Shown: positions 1-6,057, numbered from the stretch's first letter. The stretch: DNA of 8,422 nucleotides from an uncultured Mailhella sp. (GCA_948482415.1 CAOMFZ010000094.1:1-8422), one strand, 5' to 3'. Program-made: numbers and translations. The notes: generated by a model from the sequence alone, not told the origin.

Positions 1-47
1 TATGGGGGGACAGAATAAATGAGAATGGCGTAATAAGCCAAATGGAC

Positions 48-80
48 TTGACGAATACTTGACTATTGTTTGACTATCAA
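48..80. repeat. Three TTGAC repeats phased at 11 bp, candidate transposase-binding sites
   Basis: TTGAC starts at 48, 59 and 70, exactly 11 bp apart, so the copies lie on about the same face of the helix. The last two extend to TTGACTAT. An 11-mer TTTGACTATCA (69-79) recurs in the control region at 947-957. In Mu the space between the left end and the repressor gene holds the transposase end-binding sites, so these may be part of attL. That role is inference: Mu sites are longer (about 22 bp), and the phage end itself is not recognisable here. Confidence 0.4.
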
Positions 81-87
81 TGGCTTA
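75..87 (+). promoter_or_regulatory. Consensus IHF-binding site
   Basis: TATCAATGGCTTA fits the IHF consensus WATCAANNNNTTR at every fixed position. It overlaps the last TTGAC repeat. DNA bending by IHF or HU is part of Mu transpososome assembly and early promoter control, so a bend site beside candidate transposase sites makes sense. The motif is short and the region AT-rich, so chance occurrence is possible. Confidence 0.35.
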
Positions 88-102
88 CAGGAATTTTAAA
101 AT

Positions 103-147
103 AAAAAAGTGCGATCATAAGAGAGTTGAGAATGACCGCACTTTTTT
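103..147 (-). terminator. Bidirectional intrinsic terminator of the repressor gene, containing an uptake-sequence-like motif
   Basis: Arms 103-118 and 132-147 form a 16-bp stem with one mismatch and a 13-nt loop. The ends are A-tract and T-tract, so it could stop transcription in both directions. It lies 45 bp past the stop codon of the leftward repressor gene. The right arm contains ACCGCACTT (135-143), the reverse complement of AAGTGCGGT, the Haemophilus-type DNA uptake sequence; the left arm has the near copy AAGTGCGAT. Inverted uptake-sequence pairs serving as terminators are typical of Pasteurellaceae. Confidence 0.8.
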
Positions 148-192
148 TATAGTTTTTTTTCATTTTATTTGAGAACAGAAATGCGACACAAA

Positions 193-852
193 TTATAAAA
201 ATTCTCTTCCACACCAAAGAACACGACCAATAATTTTAAATTGATTTTCTGTTTGTTCATTCATTGTTATTTGAATTGGAGAATAATTAGAATTAGAACT
301 AATTAAAATAATTCCGTTCAAATCTTTTTCTACTCGTTTAATATAAACACAATCATCAAATGCAACAGCATAAATTTTACTTGCCAGTATGGTTGTTTTG
401 CTTTGGTCTATTAAGACAACATCATTATTTTGAATATCAGGCTCCATAGAGTCGCCAGAAACTCTCATTAATACCATATCGTTGGGATTACCCTTTCTGC
501 AAATAAAATCTTTTCTAAAGGCATATTCCCGTTCTTTAGTTGAATTTGTTTCAAAGCTGCCTCCTCCGGCTGATAATACAGCTTCAACCATTGGAATCAT
601 TATGAGGTCATCATTTTGAGGTAGTACCAAATCACCTTTTGTCATTGAGCCCACGCCGTCCAAAAGCCAAACTGGATCTATATTGAATGTATTGCAAATT
701 TTGGATATAACATCCGAATTCGGTAAAGATGCCTCAAGTTCGTAATTTCTTACAGTATTTTCAACTATTCCTAATTTTGCAGAAAAATCTTTTCTTGACA
801 TATCATTTAAGAGTTGTGTCCTAATTTCTTTTATTCTTTTTCCTATATTCAT
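193..852 (-). CDS. Phage repressor, LexA/CI type (HTH plus S24 peptidase)
   Basis: A 219-residue protein and the likely master repressor of lysogeny. Residues 1-65 form an XRE-type helix-turn-helix (recognition region about 23-40, FSAKLGIVENTVRNYE) that should bind the repeats between this gene and the rightward operon. Residues about 85-215 are an S24/LexA autopeptidase domain: Ala95-Gly96 in LSAGGG is the expected cleavage bond, Ser135 in GDSMEP is the nucleophile and Lys172 in YIKRV the general base. The Ser-Lys spacing of 37 equals that of LexA. It ends in GRVLWCGREF, typical of this repressor group. The start is supported by AAGGAAG about 9 nt upstream on the minus strand. The intact dyad predicts RecA-stimulated self-cleavage and SOS induction, unlike the Mu c repressor. 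The gene is AT-rich. Confidence 0.93.
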   Translation of the reverse strand: MNIGKRIKEIRTQLLNDMSRKDFSAKLGIVENTVRNYELEASLPNSDVISKICNTFNIDPVWLLDGVGSMTKGDLVLPQNDDLIMIPMVEAVLSAGGGSFETNSTKEREYAFRKDFICRKGNPNDMVLMRVSGDSMEPDIQNNDVVLIDQSKTTILASKIYAVAFDDCVYIKRVEKDLNGIILISSNSNYSPIQITMNEQTENQFKIIGRVLWCGREFL

Positions 853-854
853 AT

Positions 855-917
855 CGTGAAACTTCCTTGCATGAAACTTTTAGAAAGCCCCGAAGAAGTT
901 TCATGCAAAGTTTCATG
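855..917. promoter_or_regulatory. Cluster of repressor-operator-like repeats (AAGTTTCATGCAA)
   Basis: AAGTTTCATGCAA occurs at 896-908 (plus) and as its exact reverse complement at 867-879, giving a 13-bp perfect inverted repeat with a 16-bp spacer. Shorter copies flank it: AAGTTTCATG at 908-917 (plus) and its near complement CGTGAAACTT at 855-864. The cluster directly abuts the repressor start codon and covers its ribosome-binding site, as expected for an autoregulated repressor. Assigning the sites to this repressor is inference from position and repetition. Confidence 0.7.
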
Positions 918-977
918 TTTATATTTATTGTTATCATATTGTATTATTTGACTATCATACCAATTTGCAAAATATTT

Positions 978-990
978 AAGTTTCATGCAA
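978..990 (+). promoter_or_regulatory. Distal copy of the operator-like 13-mer
   Basis: AAGTTTCATGCAA is identical to the copy at 896-908. It lies 7 bp upstream of the TTGACA box of the putative rightward early promoter. A repressor bound here could block polymerase, and together with the proximal cluster it could form a loop. In Mu, operators in this interval also act as the transpositional enhancer bound by the transposase N-terminus; the same may hold here but cannot be shown by reading. Confidence 0.65.
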
Positions 991-997
991 AAATAGG

Positions 998-1025
998 TTG
1001 ACAAAAAGTCAAAAATAGGCAAAAT
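998..1025 (+). promoter_or_regulatory. Putative rightward early promoter
   Basis: A perfect -35 box TTGACA is at 998-1003. The best -10 candidate is CAAAAT at 1020-1025 with a 16-nt spacer (4 of 6 matches), so the promoter would be weak or helped by AT-richness. The -35 lies inside a small palindrome, TTGAC-5 nt-GTCAA (998-1012), which may itself be a protein site. Position and direction fit transcription of the ner-transposase operon. Confidence 0.5.
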
Positions 1026-1030
1026 TCATA

Positions 1031-1084
1031 TTTAGGAAATTTACAAGAAAGTTTATACATAAATTTACTTGTAAATTTCCTAAA
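1031..1084. repeat. Perfect 17-bp inverted repeat upstream of the ner-like gene
   Basis: TTTAGGAAATTTACAAG (1031-1047) is repeated in exact reverse complement at 1068-1084, with a 20-nt spacer. The half-site GTAAATTT occurs three times: inverted at 1037-1044 and 1061-1068 and direct at 1071-1078, the last two forming an 8-bp-arm palindrome with a 2-nt gap. It lies just downstream of the putative early promoter. It is not followed by a T-run in either direction, so an operator for the Ner-like protein is more likely than a terminator. A leader-RNA hairpin is the alternative. Confidence 0.75.
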
Positions 1085-1135
1085 AAAGTAACCAGTTAAT
1101 AAAAAAATGTCAATGTAAATACTGATTGCAAAAAT

Positions 1136-1139
1136 GGAG
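1136..1139 (+). promoter_or_regulatory. Ribosome-binding site that selects the start of the ner-like gene
   Basis: GGAG at 1136-1139 sits 6 nt before the ATG at 1146. An in-frame ATG at 1134 overlaps this motif and has no Shine-Dalgarno sequence of its own, so 1146 is the better start. Confidence 0.7.
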
Positions 1140-1145
1140 AAAAAT

Positions 1146-1424
1146 ATGAGTGTAGCAACAATAAATCACAGACGTTGGTGTGGGGCGATGCGTTGCGAAG
1201 TCAGCTTGAGAATTTATGAAATTCTTAGACAAAAAGGACTTACAGGTAAAGATGTAGCGGAACAAATCGGCGTTAGCCGGCAATCTGTAAGTCAAGTAAT
1301 TAATGGGGTTTCTCACAGTCCTAAAATTTTAGAAACACTCCGTTTGCTTGGCGTTCCTGAACAATATCTTTTTGATCCTCAAAAAAATGATTTTCAGCAA
1401 GAAAATAAAAAAATTGTAGCTTAA
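1146..1424 (+). CDS. Ner-like HTH DNA-binding protein
   Basis: A 92-residue protein, first gene of the rightward operon, in the position of Mu ner. Residues about 20-58 form a Cro/XRE-like helix-turn-helix; the clearest part is TGKDVAEQIGVSRQSVSQVI at about 33-52. The tail is polar and basic. Mu Ner represses both the early promoter and the repressor promoter during lytic growth; a similar role is inferred here, with the 17-bp inverted repeat just upstream as the likely target. The upstream in-frame ATG at 1134 would add only MEKN. The stop is 21 bp before the transposase ATG. It could instead be a general phage XRE regulator; the Ner label rests mostly on position and size. Confidence 0.8.
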   Translation: MSVATINHRRWCGAMRCEVSLRIYEILRQKGLTGKDVAEQIGVSRQSVSQVINGVSHSPKILETLRLLGVPEQYLFDPQKNDFQQENKKIVA

Positions 1425-1445
1425 ACAAAAAAATAGGCATTGGTC

Positions 1446-3569
1446 ATGAAAAAAACATATTCAACAAAAGAATTAGCCCAACTTTTACAAATTGCACAAC
1501 AAAATGTTCATGGTCGTGCAAAGCGTGAAAATTGGAAATCTGAACCTCGTAAAAGTCAGGGGGGCGGATATACATGGCTTTTTGATTCCATGCCTGAAAA
1601 AACTCAATATGCTATCCGTAAAGCAGAATTACAAAATGTACCTGTTGGTTGTGACGAACCAACCAACTCAATTCAACAGCCTAAAATTTTATCAGCAAGT
1701 AAAAAGGAACATGCTCTATTAAAATCTGATTTGCTTAGACTTTATATGGAATTTCAAGAGGCTCATGGAAAGACGGTTCGTTCAAAAGAAAAGTTTATTG
1801 AACATTATAATAATGGAGCATATCCTGAAATTTTTGCACAACTTGGCGAAGTAAGCTGGAAAACGCTTGAGCGTTGGAAGAATAAGCAAAATAAATCTCA
1901 AGACTATCTTAGTCTTGCTGACAAACGCGGTATGGCGCACTGCGGTAAATCAATCATCACTGAAGCCCATAAAGCTATTATTTTAGGGCAAGTCCTCAAT
2001 CCTAACGCACCGTTTATCGGTCAGGTTGCCCGCAAGGTTGAAAGCCGCTGTAAGGAAGAAGGGCTGACAGTTCCGAGCGACGCAACAATCCGCAGATTTA
2101 TCAACACATATATTTCTGAAAGTTATGATGAATATGTTTTGTTCCGTGAAGGCAAAAAAGCATGGAATGATAAATGCTGTATTTCCATTCTGCGAGACTG
2201 GAGCCTTGTACAGGTCGGCGATGTCATCATTGCTGACGGTCACACTTTGAATTTTGAAACAATCAACCCAGAAACCGGCAAGCCAAAAAGAATGACGCTC
2301 CTGCTTTTTTTTGACGGAGCAAGCAGCCACCCGCTTGGCTGGGAAATCATGGCAACAGAGAATATTCAATGTATCAGCGCGGCATTTCGCCGAAGCTGCA
2401 TGCTGCTCGGCAAATTCCCCAAGGTTGTCTATCTCGATAACGGTCGGGCGTTTCGGGCTAAATATTTTGAAGGCTGCCGCGATTTTCAGCAGGCAGGCAT
2501 TGACGGCTTATATGAAAGCTTAGGAGTAAAAGTCATTCACGCATGGGCTTATCACGGGCAGTCAAAACCTATCGAACGTTTCTTCGGAACAATGCACGAT
2601 ATGGAAATTTCCATGCCTTCCTATGTGGGCAGAAATATCTCAGAAAAACCTGCACGCCTGCACAGGAATGAAAAACTGCACCAAAAATTGCACGAAAAAC
2701 TTGGCGGCAGACCGCTCACTCTTGAGGAAACTCATACAGAAATCGCAAAGTGGTTTGCGCAATATGTGCAGCGCAGACAGCCCCGCACACACTTGAAAAA
2801 CAAATGCCCTGCCGAGATTTTTGAGCAAGGCAGAGGCGAGGGGCTCACACAGGGCGACCTAGCCCGCCTTGACGTTCTGATGATGCAGAAAACCGTCCGC
2901 ACCATTACAAAGGACGGCTTTAGACTGCACGGCAAACTCTATTGGCATGAGGTCTTAGCGTCCCGCCGCCATGAAATTCTTATCCGTTATGATGAAATTT
3001 TAAGCCCGAACTGTGTCAAAGTGTACACAAAAGACGGCGAATTTCTATGCGAAGCAAAAAACCGTGAATATTACGGCATTGCCCATGGAATTCACCCCGC
3101 CGCCCAGATTTTAGGCACGGAAGAGCAGAAAGCACAGCTGCAATATGCGTTGGAACTCAAGAAAAATCAGGAAAAAACGCAGCTCAAGACTTTGAAGTCA
3201 ATGGTCAGCGACGTAATTTTGCCTGAAATGGAAATCCGCAATAAAGCTATTGAAATCAATCAGGAAGTAAAGGCAATCCCGCTTCCTGAACCTGAAAAGC
3301 CTATGACAAAAACAGAAATTGCAGCGTTTGAGGCGAAAGTTCAGGAACTTGAAAGTAAAATTCAGGAATACACGCCAAGCAGCATGAAGCGTTTCAAAGA
3401 CAGTCTGGCACGTTACGCCTATTTATTTGAAATGAAATTTGAAAAAAATATCAAACTTACCATTGAGGACGAAGCTTGGTTTGAAAAATTTGAAGAAACT
3501 TCGGAATACCGAAAATTTTATAAAAACAGATACGACACCATGAAAGAATATTTAAAAAATATCGCATAA
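1446..3569 (+). CDS. Mu-type DDE transposase (MuA homologue)
   Basis: A 707-residue DDE recombinase that cuts and joins the phage ends to target DNA. Residues about 1-62 form the winged-helix Mu DNA-binding domain (STKELAQLLQIAQQNVHGRAKRENW). Residues about 90-240 hold further helical end-binding domains. The catalytic core spans about 255-395 with Asp264 (IADGHT), Asp331 (YLDNGRAF) and Glu377 (KPIERFF); the Asp-Asp spacing of 67 equals MuA. A beta-barrel domain follows (about 480-540), then a charged helical tail (about 560-690) where MuA contacts MuB. Length is close to MuA (663). An in-frame TTG at 1440 is a less likely start than ATG 1446, which has only a weak AGG upstream. GC is about 28-40% up to about 1920, then about 45-60%, suggesting a mosaic gene. 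Confidence 0.96.
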   Translation: MKKTYSTKELAQLLQIAQQNVHGRAKRENWKSEPRKSQGGGYTWLFDSMPEKTQYAIRKAELQNVPVGCDEPTNSIQQPKILSASKKEHALLKSDLLRLYMEFQEAHGKTVRSKEKFIEHYNNGAYPEIFAQLGEVSWKTLERWKNKQNKSQDYLSLADKRGMAHCGKSIITEAHKAIILGQVLNPNAPFIGQVARKVESRCKEEGLTVPSDATIRRFINTYISESYDEYVLFREGKKAWNDKCCISILRDWSLVQVGDVIIADGHTLNFETINPETGKPKRMTLLLFFDGASSHPLGWEIMATENIQCISAAFRRSCMLLGKFPKVVYLDNGRAFRAKYFEGCRDFQQAGIDGLYESLGVKVIHAWAYHGQSKPIERFFGTMHDMEISMPSYVGRNISEKPARLHRNEKLHQKLHEKLGGRPLTLEETHTEIAKWFAQYVQRRQPRTHLKNKCPAEIFEQGRGEGLTQGDLARLDVLMMQKTVRTITKDGFRLHGKLYWHEVLASRRHEILIRYDEILSPNCVKVYTKDGEFLCEAKNREYYGIAHGIHPAAQILGTEEQKAQLQYALELKKNQEKTQLKTLKSMVSDVILPEMEIRNKAIEINQEVKAIPLPEPEKPMTKTEIAAFEAKVQELESKIQEYTPSSMKRFKDSLARYAYLFEMKFEKNIKLTIEDEAWFEKFEETSEYRKFYKNRYDTMKEYLKNIA

Positions 3570-3578
3570 GGAGGTAGT

Positions 3579-4292
3579 ATGCGAGAAATAATAATTGAAA
3601 CAGAAAGTATGGCTAGATTTAATCAAACAGCGGACACCGCCCTTGAAGCGGGAAAGATGTCAAGCGGCTTTGTTCTTGCCTACGGAAAAGCAGGACGCGG
3701 AAAATCCGTGGCAGCAGACCGCTATTATTATGAACGCGGCGGAGCATACGTTCGGGTTTGGCAAAATTGGTCACAATCGGCTTTTTTACAACGTCTGTTA
3801 TTTGAAGTTCGCGGCAAAAACATGGATATGCCCAGACACAACGGCAACCGCTGCAAGGAACTTATTGTTGAAGTTTTGGAAAACGACCCGAAGCCGCTCT
3901 TTATTGATGAGGCGGACAGGCTTTCAATCGACAGAATTGAAGACTTGCGGGACATTTTTGAAATGACGGGCGTTCCTGTTGTTTTAATTGGCGAAGAAGG
4001 GATATGGGGGCTTTTGCGGGAACGCCGGCGTATAATGAGCCGTGTCGCCTATGAAGTGGAATTTATGCCCATTTCCCCGACAGAAGCGAGCATTTTTCTG
4101 AAACAGGCAGCGAATTTAAACGTTTCTCCCGATTTGTGCCTGAAAATAACCAAGCAGGCGGATGGCGATTTTCGTGTTGTTCGCAATATCGCCCTGCAAT
4201 TGGAAAAAGCCGCCAAAGCATCTGAAAAATATGAAGTAGACACGGCAATGCTTGAAACAGCCTTCAGCAACATCATTCATAAAAAGAAATAG
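3579..4292 (+). CDS. MuB-like AAA+ ATPase, target-DNA activator
   Basis: A 237-residue AAA+ ATPase. Walker A is GKAGRGKS (36-43), Walker B is LFIDEAD (107-113), a sensor-like VLIGEE lies at 135-140 and an Arg-rich stretch (RERRRIMSR, 147-155) could supply the arginine finger. In Mu, B forms ATP-dependent filaments on target DNA, stimulates the transposase and gives target immunity. This protein is shorter than Mu B (312) and lacks its N-terminal HTH extension: the ATPase fold starts almost at once. A strong AAGGAGG (3568-3574) overlaps the transposase stop, so the two genes are closely coupled. IstB/TniB-type ATPases are related, but the neighbour fixes the role. Confidence 0.93.
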   Translation: MREIIIETESMARFNQTADTALEAGKMSSGFVLAYGKAGRGKSVAADRYYYERGGAYVRVWQNWSQSAFLQRLLFEVRGKNMDMPRHNGNRCKELIVEVLENDPKPLFIDEADRLSIDRIEDLRDIFEMTGVPVVLIGEEGIWGLLRERRRIMSRVAYEVEFMPISPTEASIFLKQAANLNVSPDLCLKITKQADGDFRVVRNIALQLEKAAKASEKYEVDTAMLETAFSNIIHKKK

Positions 4293-4300
4293 GGTAGCTT

Positions 4301-4936
4301 ATGAAAATCACTCCGGAAGTAATCCGTGTTGCCTTTCGTGCCTTTGGTAAAAATGACCAGGAAATCAGCAATGCTCAAATTTATGATGTGCTTGAAGCTA
4401 AAACCGATGCCGACCAGGCAAAAATCAGAACAAGGATTGCCGAAATGGTCAGGCACGGTGAAATAAACAAAATTTTATCAGGGCGTTACAGATATAATTA
4501 TGATTACAAGATCCGCGGCACCGTGATTGCGGCGGGATATGTGAAAATATGGCGTTTCATACGCCAGACAAAAGGAGAATGGACAATTAAAGAATGTTCT
4601 TTAATGACAGGCAAAGACCATTCTCATGTTGGCAAATATGTAAACTGGCTGGAGGCTGAGGGATATATTAAAATCGTTGGCAAAAAGGAACAGGCGAAAT
4701 GTTTTATGGCAACGCAAAAAGCCAAAATGTCACCTGAAACCCCCATGCCGACGTATAAAGATACAGACCCGTTTGAACAGGAACGGGCTGCAGGAGCTAA
4801 GATTGTCCGATTGCTTTTATGCGACAATTTATACAGCCCGTTGACAGCACAGAAGATAGTTGAATGCTGTGAAGTTTTGAAAAACAGATTCAATAAAATA
4901 AACAAAGAACAAGAAAAGGAGCAAGAAAATGCTTAG
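4301..4936 (+). CDS. Unknown early protein with two predicted winged-helix domains
   Basis: A 211-residue protein that I do not recognise as a named family. Two winged-helix-like stretches can be read: residues about 1-65 (IYDVLEAKTDADQAKIRTRIAEMVRHGEI then a YRYN wing) and about 78-135 (VKIWRFIRQTKGEWTIKECSLMTGKDHSHVGKYVNWLEAEGYIKIV, followed by a strand). The second closely resembles the segment of MarR/GntR-like proteins that reads DNA. The tail (about 155-211) is helical, ending in a charged Glu-Gln-Lys run. AGGG lies 6 nt before the ATG and the gap from the ATPase gene is 8 bp, so it belongs to the early operon. A DNA-binding role in replication or early control is inferred; no function is assigned. 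Confidence 0.8.
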   Translation: MKITPEVIRVAFRAFGKNDQEISNAQIYDVLEAKTDADQAKIRTRIAEMVRHGEINKILSGRYRYNYDYKIRGTVIAAGYVKIWRFIRQTKGEWTIKECSLMTGKDHSHVGKYVNWLEAEGYIKIVGKKEQAKCFMATQKAKMSPETPMPTYKDTDPFEQERAAGAKIVRLLLCDNLYSPLTAQKIVECCEVLKNRFNKINKEQEKEQENA

Positions 4937-5087
4937 TGAAGATTTGAAATCACTTTGTGCCGAACTTAGCACTTTGGCTGGCAATGTTGACGAAAAAAAC
5001 TGGGAATTTATCAAACAAATCAAGCAAAATCTCGAAGCTGCCGCTGCAGGTGTGGAGGATTTGGAAAAAGGAGTGATTCATGGCTAA
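4929..5087 (+). CDS. Small hypothetical protein (52 residues)
   Basis: Starts MLSEDLKSLCAELSTLAG and ends GVIHG. AAGGAG (4916-4921) lies 7 nt before the ATG, the start overlaps the end of the upstream gene by 8 bp, and its stop overlaps the start of gam by 8 bp, so it looks translationally coupled on both sides. The product is acidic and likely all helical (about residues 3-18 and 22-46), with no signal peptide or membrane segment. In Mu the kil gene lies just upstream of gam, but no similarity to Kil is visible. Function unknown; short coiled-coil partners or anti-host peptides are common at this place. Confidence 0.7.
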   Translation: MLSEDLKSLCAELSTLAGNVDEKNWEFIKQIKQNLEAAAAGVEDLEKGVIHG

Positions 5088-5592
5088 ATCAAAACCGGAA
5101 ATTCCATATATTGTGGAAAGCGTAGAGCAAGCTGACGGCGCACTGGCTGAACTTTCTGCTATTTCTCAAAAAATTAAAGAGATTGAATTGGAACAGCAGG
5201 AAGCCATTGACTTCGCAAAAACACAGGCAACACAAAAAAGTCTTGCCTTGCTTGCTCGTAAAAAAGAGCTTGAAACAGCTCTTGGTGTATTTGGAAAACT
5301 TAACAAAAAGGAACTGTTTGAAAAGAAAAAAAGCCTTGAATTGGGATTTGGAATAATCGGATTTAGGGCGAGTTCAGAAATAGCCATTCAAAGAGGCATA
5401 AAAGAAGACATGGTCATCTCCAAACTGAAAGAATACAGTTTTCATGAGGGGATAAAGACAACGGAAAAAATAAACCGTGACGCCATGCTTGGCTGGACAA
5501 ATGAAAAGCTGGAAACTGTCGGCTTGGAGCGCAAGCAAAAAGACACGTTCTTTGTCGAAGTAAAAGAAGAAAAAATCAAAAACGTAGCATAA
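5080..5592 (+). CDS. gam: Mu Gam-like host-nuclease inhibitor, DNA-end-binding protein
   Basis: A 170-residue protein, almost the length of Mu Gam (174). Mu Gam is a Ku-related dimer that binds double-strand DNA ends and protects them from exonucleases such as RecBCD. A long helical hairpin rich in Lys, Glu and Gln (about 15-85) is followed by a beta region (LGFGIIGFRASSEIAI, 88-103), then a helix (IKEDMVISKLKEY) and the segment EKINRDAMLGWTNEKLETVGLERKQKDTFFVEV, which parallels the C-terminal part of Mu Gam (KQEINKEAIL and following). AAGGAG (5068-5073) lies 6 nt before the ATG. It sits in the same operon interval as in Mu. There is an 84-bp gap with hairpins after it. Confidence 0.9.
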   Translation: MAKSKPEIPYIVESVEQADGALAELSAISQKIKEIELEQQEAIDFAKTQATQKSLALLARKKELETALGVFGKLNKKELFEKKKSLELGFGIIGFRASSEIAIQRGIKEDMVISKLKEYSFHEGIKTTEKINRDAMLGWTNEKLETVGLERKQKDTFFVEVKEEKIKNVA

Positions 5593-5608
5593 TACTTCCA
5601 ATAACGAA

Positions 5609-5650
5609 ACCTCCCGAATCGGGAGGTCACAATATAGTGGCGTATATTGT
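5609..5650. repeat. Two tandem hairpins between gam and the next gene
   Basis: The first hairpin has an 8-bp perfect stem (ACCTCCCG 5609-5616 with CGGGAGGT 5620-5627) and a 3-nt loop. One base later a second 8-bp perfect stem (ACAATATA 5629-5636 with TATATTGT 5643-5650) closes a 6-nt loop. No T-run follows, so this is a poor intrinsic terminator. It may be an RNA processing or stabilising structure, a protein-binding site, or an attenuator lowering expression of downstream genes. This is the largest gap within the early operon before 7267. Confidence 0.6.
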
Positions 5651-5676
5651 CTGATGATGTCAGCCGCGAGGTTTAT

Positions 5677-6057
5677 ATGGAAAAACGGAAAAGAATATAT
5701 CTTGCTTGTCCATACACACATGAAAATGCAGAGGTAATGGAATATAGGGCAAAAATAGCAACTGCAATGGCTTCATTTTATATGCGTGTCCATGAATATA
5801 TCGTATTCTCTCCTATTACTTATGGTCACGAGGTGTGTAAACACGGAGTCGCTCATGGTTTCGGTTGGTGGAAAGAGATGGATCTTTCCATAATAAAAGA
5901 ATGGGCAACCGAAGTTCATTGTATTAATCTCGCAGGGTATGAAAATTCTGTCGGAATGAAAGCTGAGATTGCTTTCGCGGAAGAAAATAAAATCCCTGTT
6001 ATAGAAATAGACCATGATGTAGTTGCCATGATTATAAGAAGAGCTTGCCGTGGATAA
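5677..6057 (+). CDS. DUF1937/DUF4406-like protein, nucleoside deoxyribosyltransferase-like fold
   Basis: A 126-residue cytosolic protein. It opens with RIYLACPYTHEN (6-17), the phosphate/nucleotide-binding strand and loop of this family. FSPITYGHEV (44-53) and GWWKEMDLSIIKEWATEVHCINLAGYENSVGMKAEIAFAEENKIPV (64-108) follow; the last part contains the S-x-G-x2-x-E motif seen where deoxyribosyltransferases carry their catalytic Glu. Phage members are thought to act on nucleotides or modified bases, but the substrate here is unknown. ATG 5677 is chosen because GAGG lies 5 nt upstream; an in-frame TTG at 5647 falls inside a hairpin. The 3' end overlaps the next gene by 8 bp. AT-rich like its downstream neighbour, possibly a later acquisition. 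Confidence 0.8.
   Translation: MEKRKRIYLACPYTHENAEVMEYRAKIATAMASFYMRVHEYIVFSPITYGHEVCKHGVAHGFGWWKEMDLSIIKEWATEVHCINLAGYENSVGMKAEIAFAEENKIPVIEIDHDVVAMIIRRACRG

Noticed and set aside
1..47. Exact left terminus of the phage (a TG at 3-4)
   Set aside because: Without the right end or a flanking target duplication the boundary cannot be placed; TG alone is not evidence.
48..80. Short TTGAC repeats as a CRISPR array
   Set aside because: Units are 11 bp without spacers, there are only three and no cas genes are present.
1031..1084. 17-bp inverted repeat as a transcription terminator
   Set aside because: No T-run follows on either strand and it lies between promoter and first gene, so an operator explains it better.
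1983..2369. 128-residue ORF on the minus strand inside the transposase gene
   Set aside because: It is fully antisense to the conserved catalytic core, which has clear DDE residues, and shows no domain or ribosome-binding site.
5374..5721. 115-residue minus-strand ORF across the gam end and the tandem hairpins
   Set aside because: Antisense to gam and the start of the DUF1937-like gene, with no recognisable protein features.
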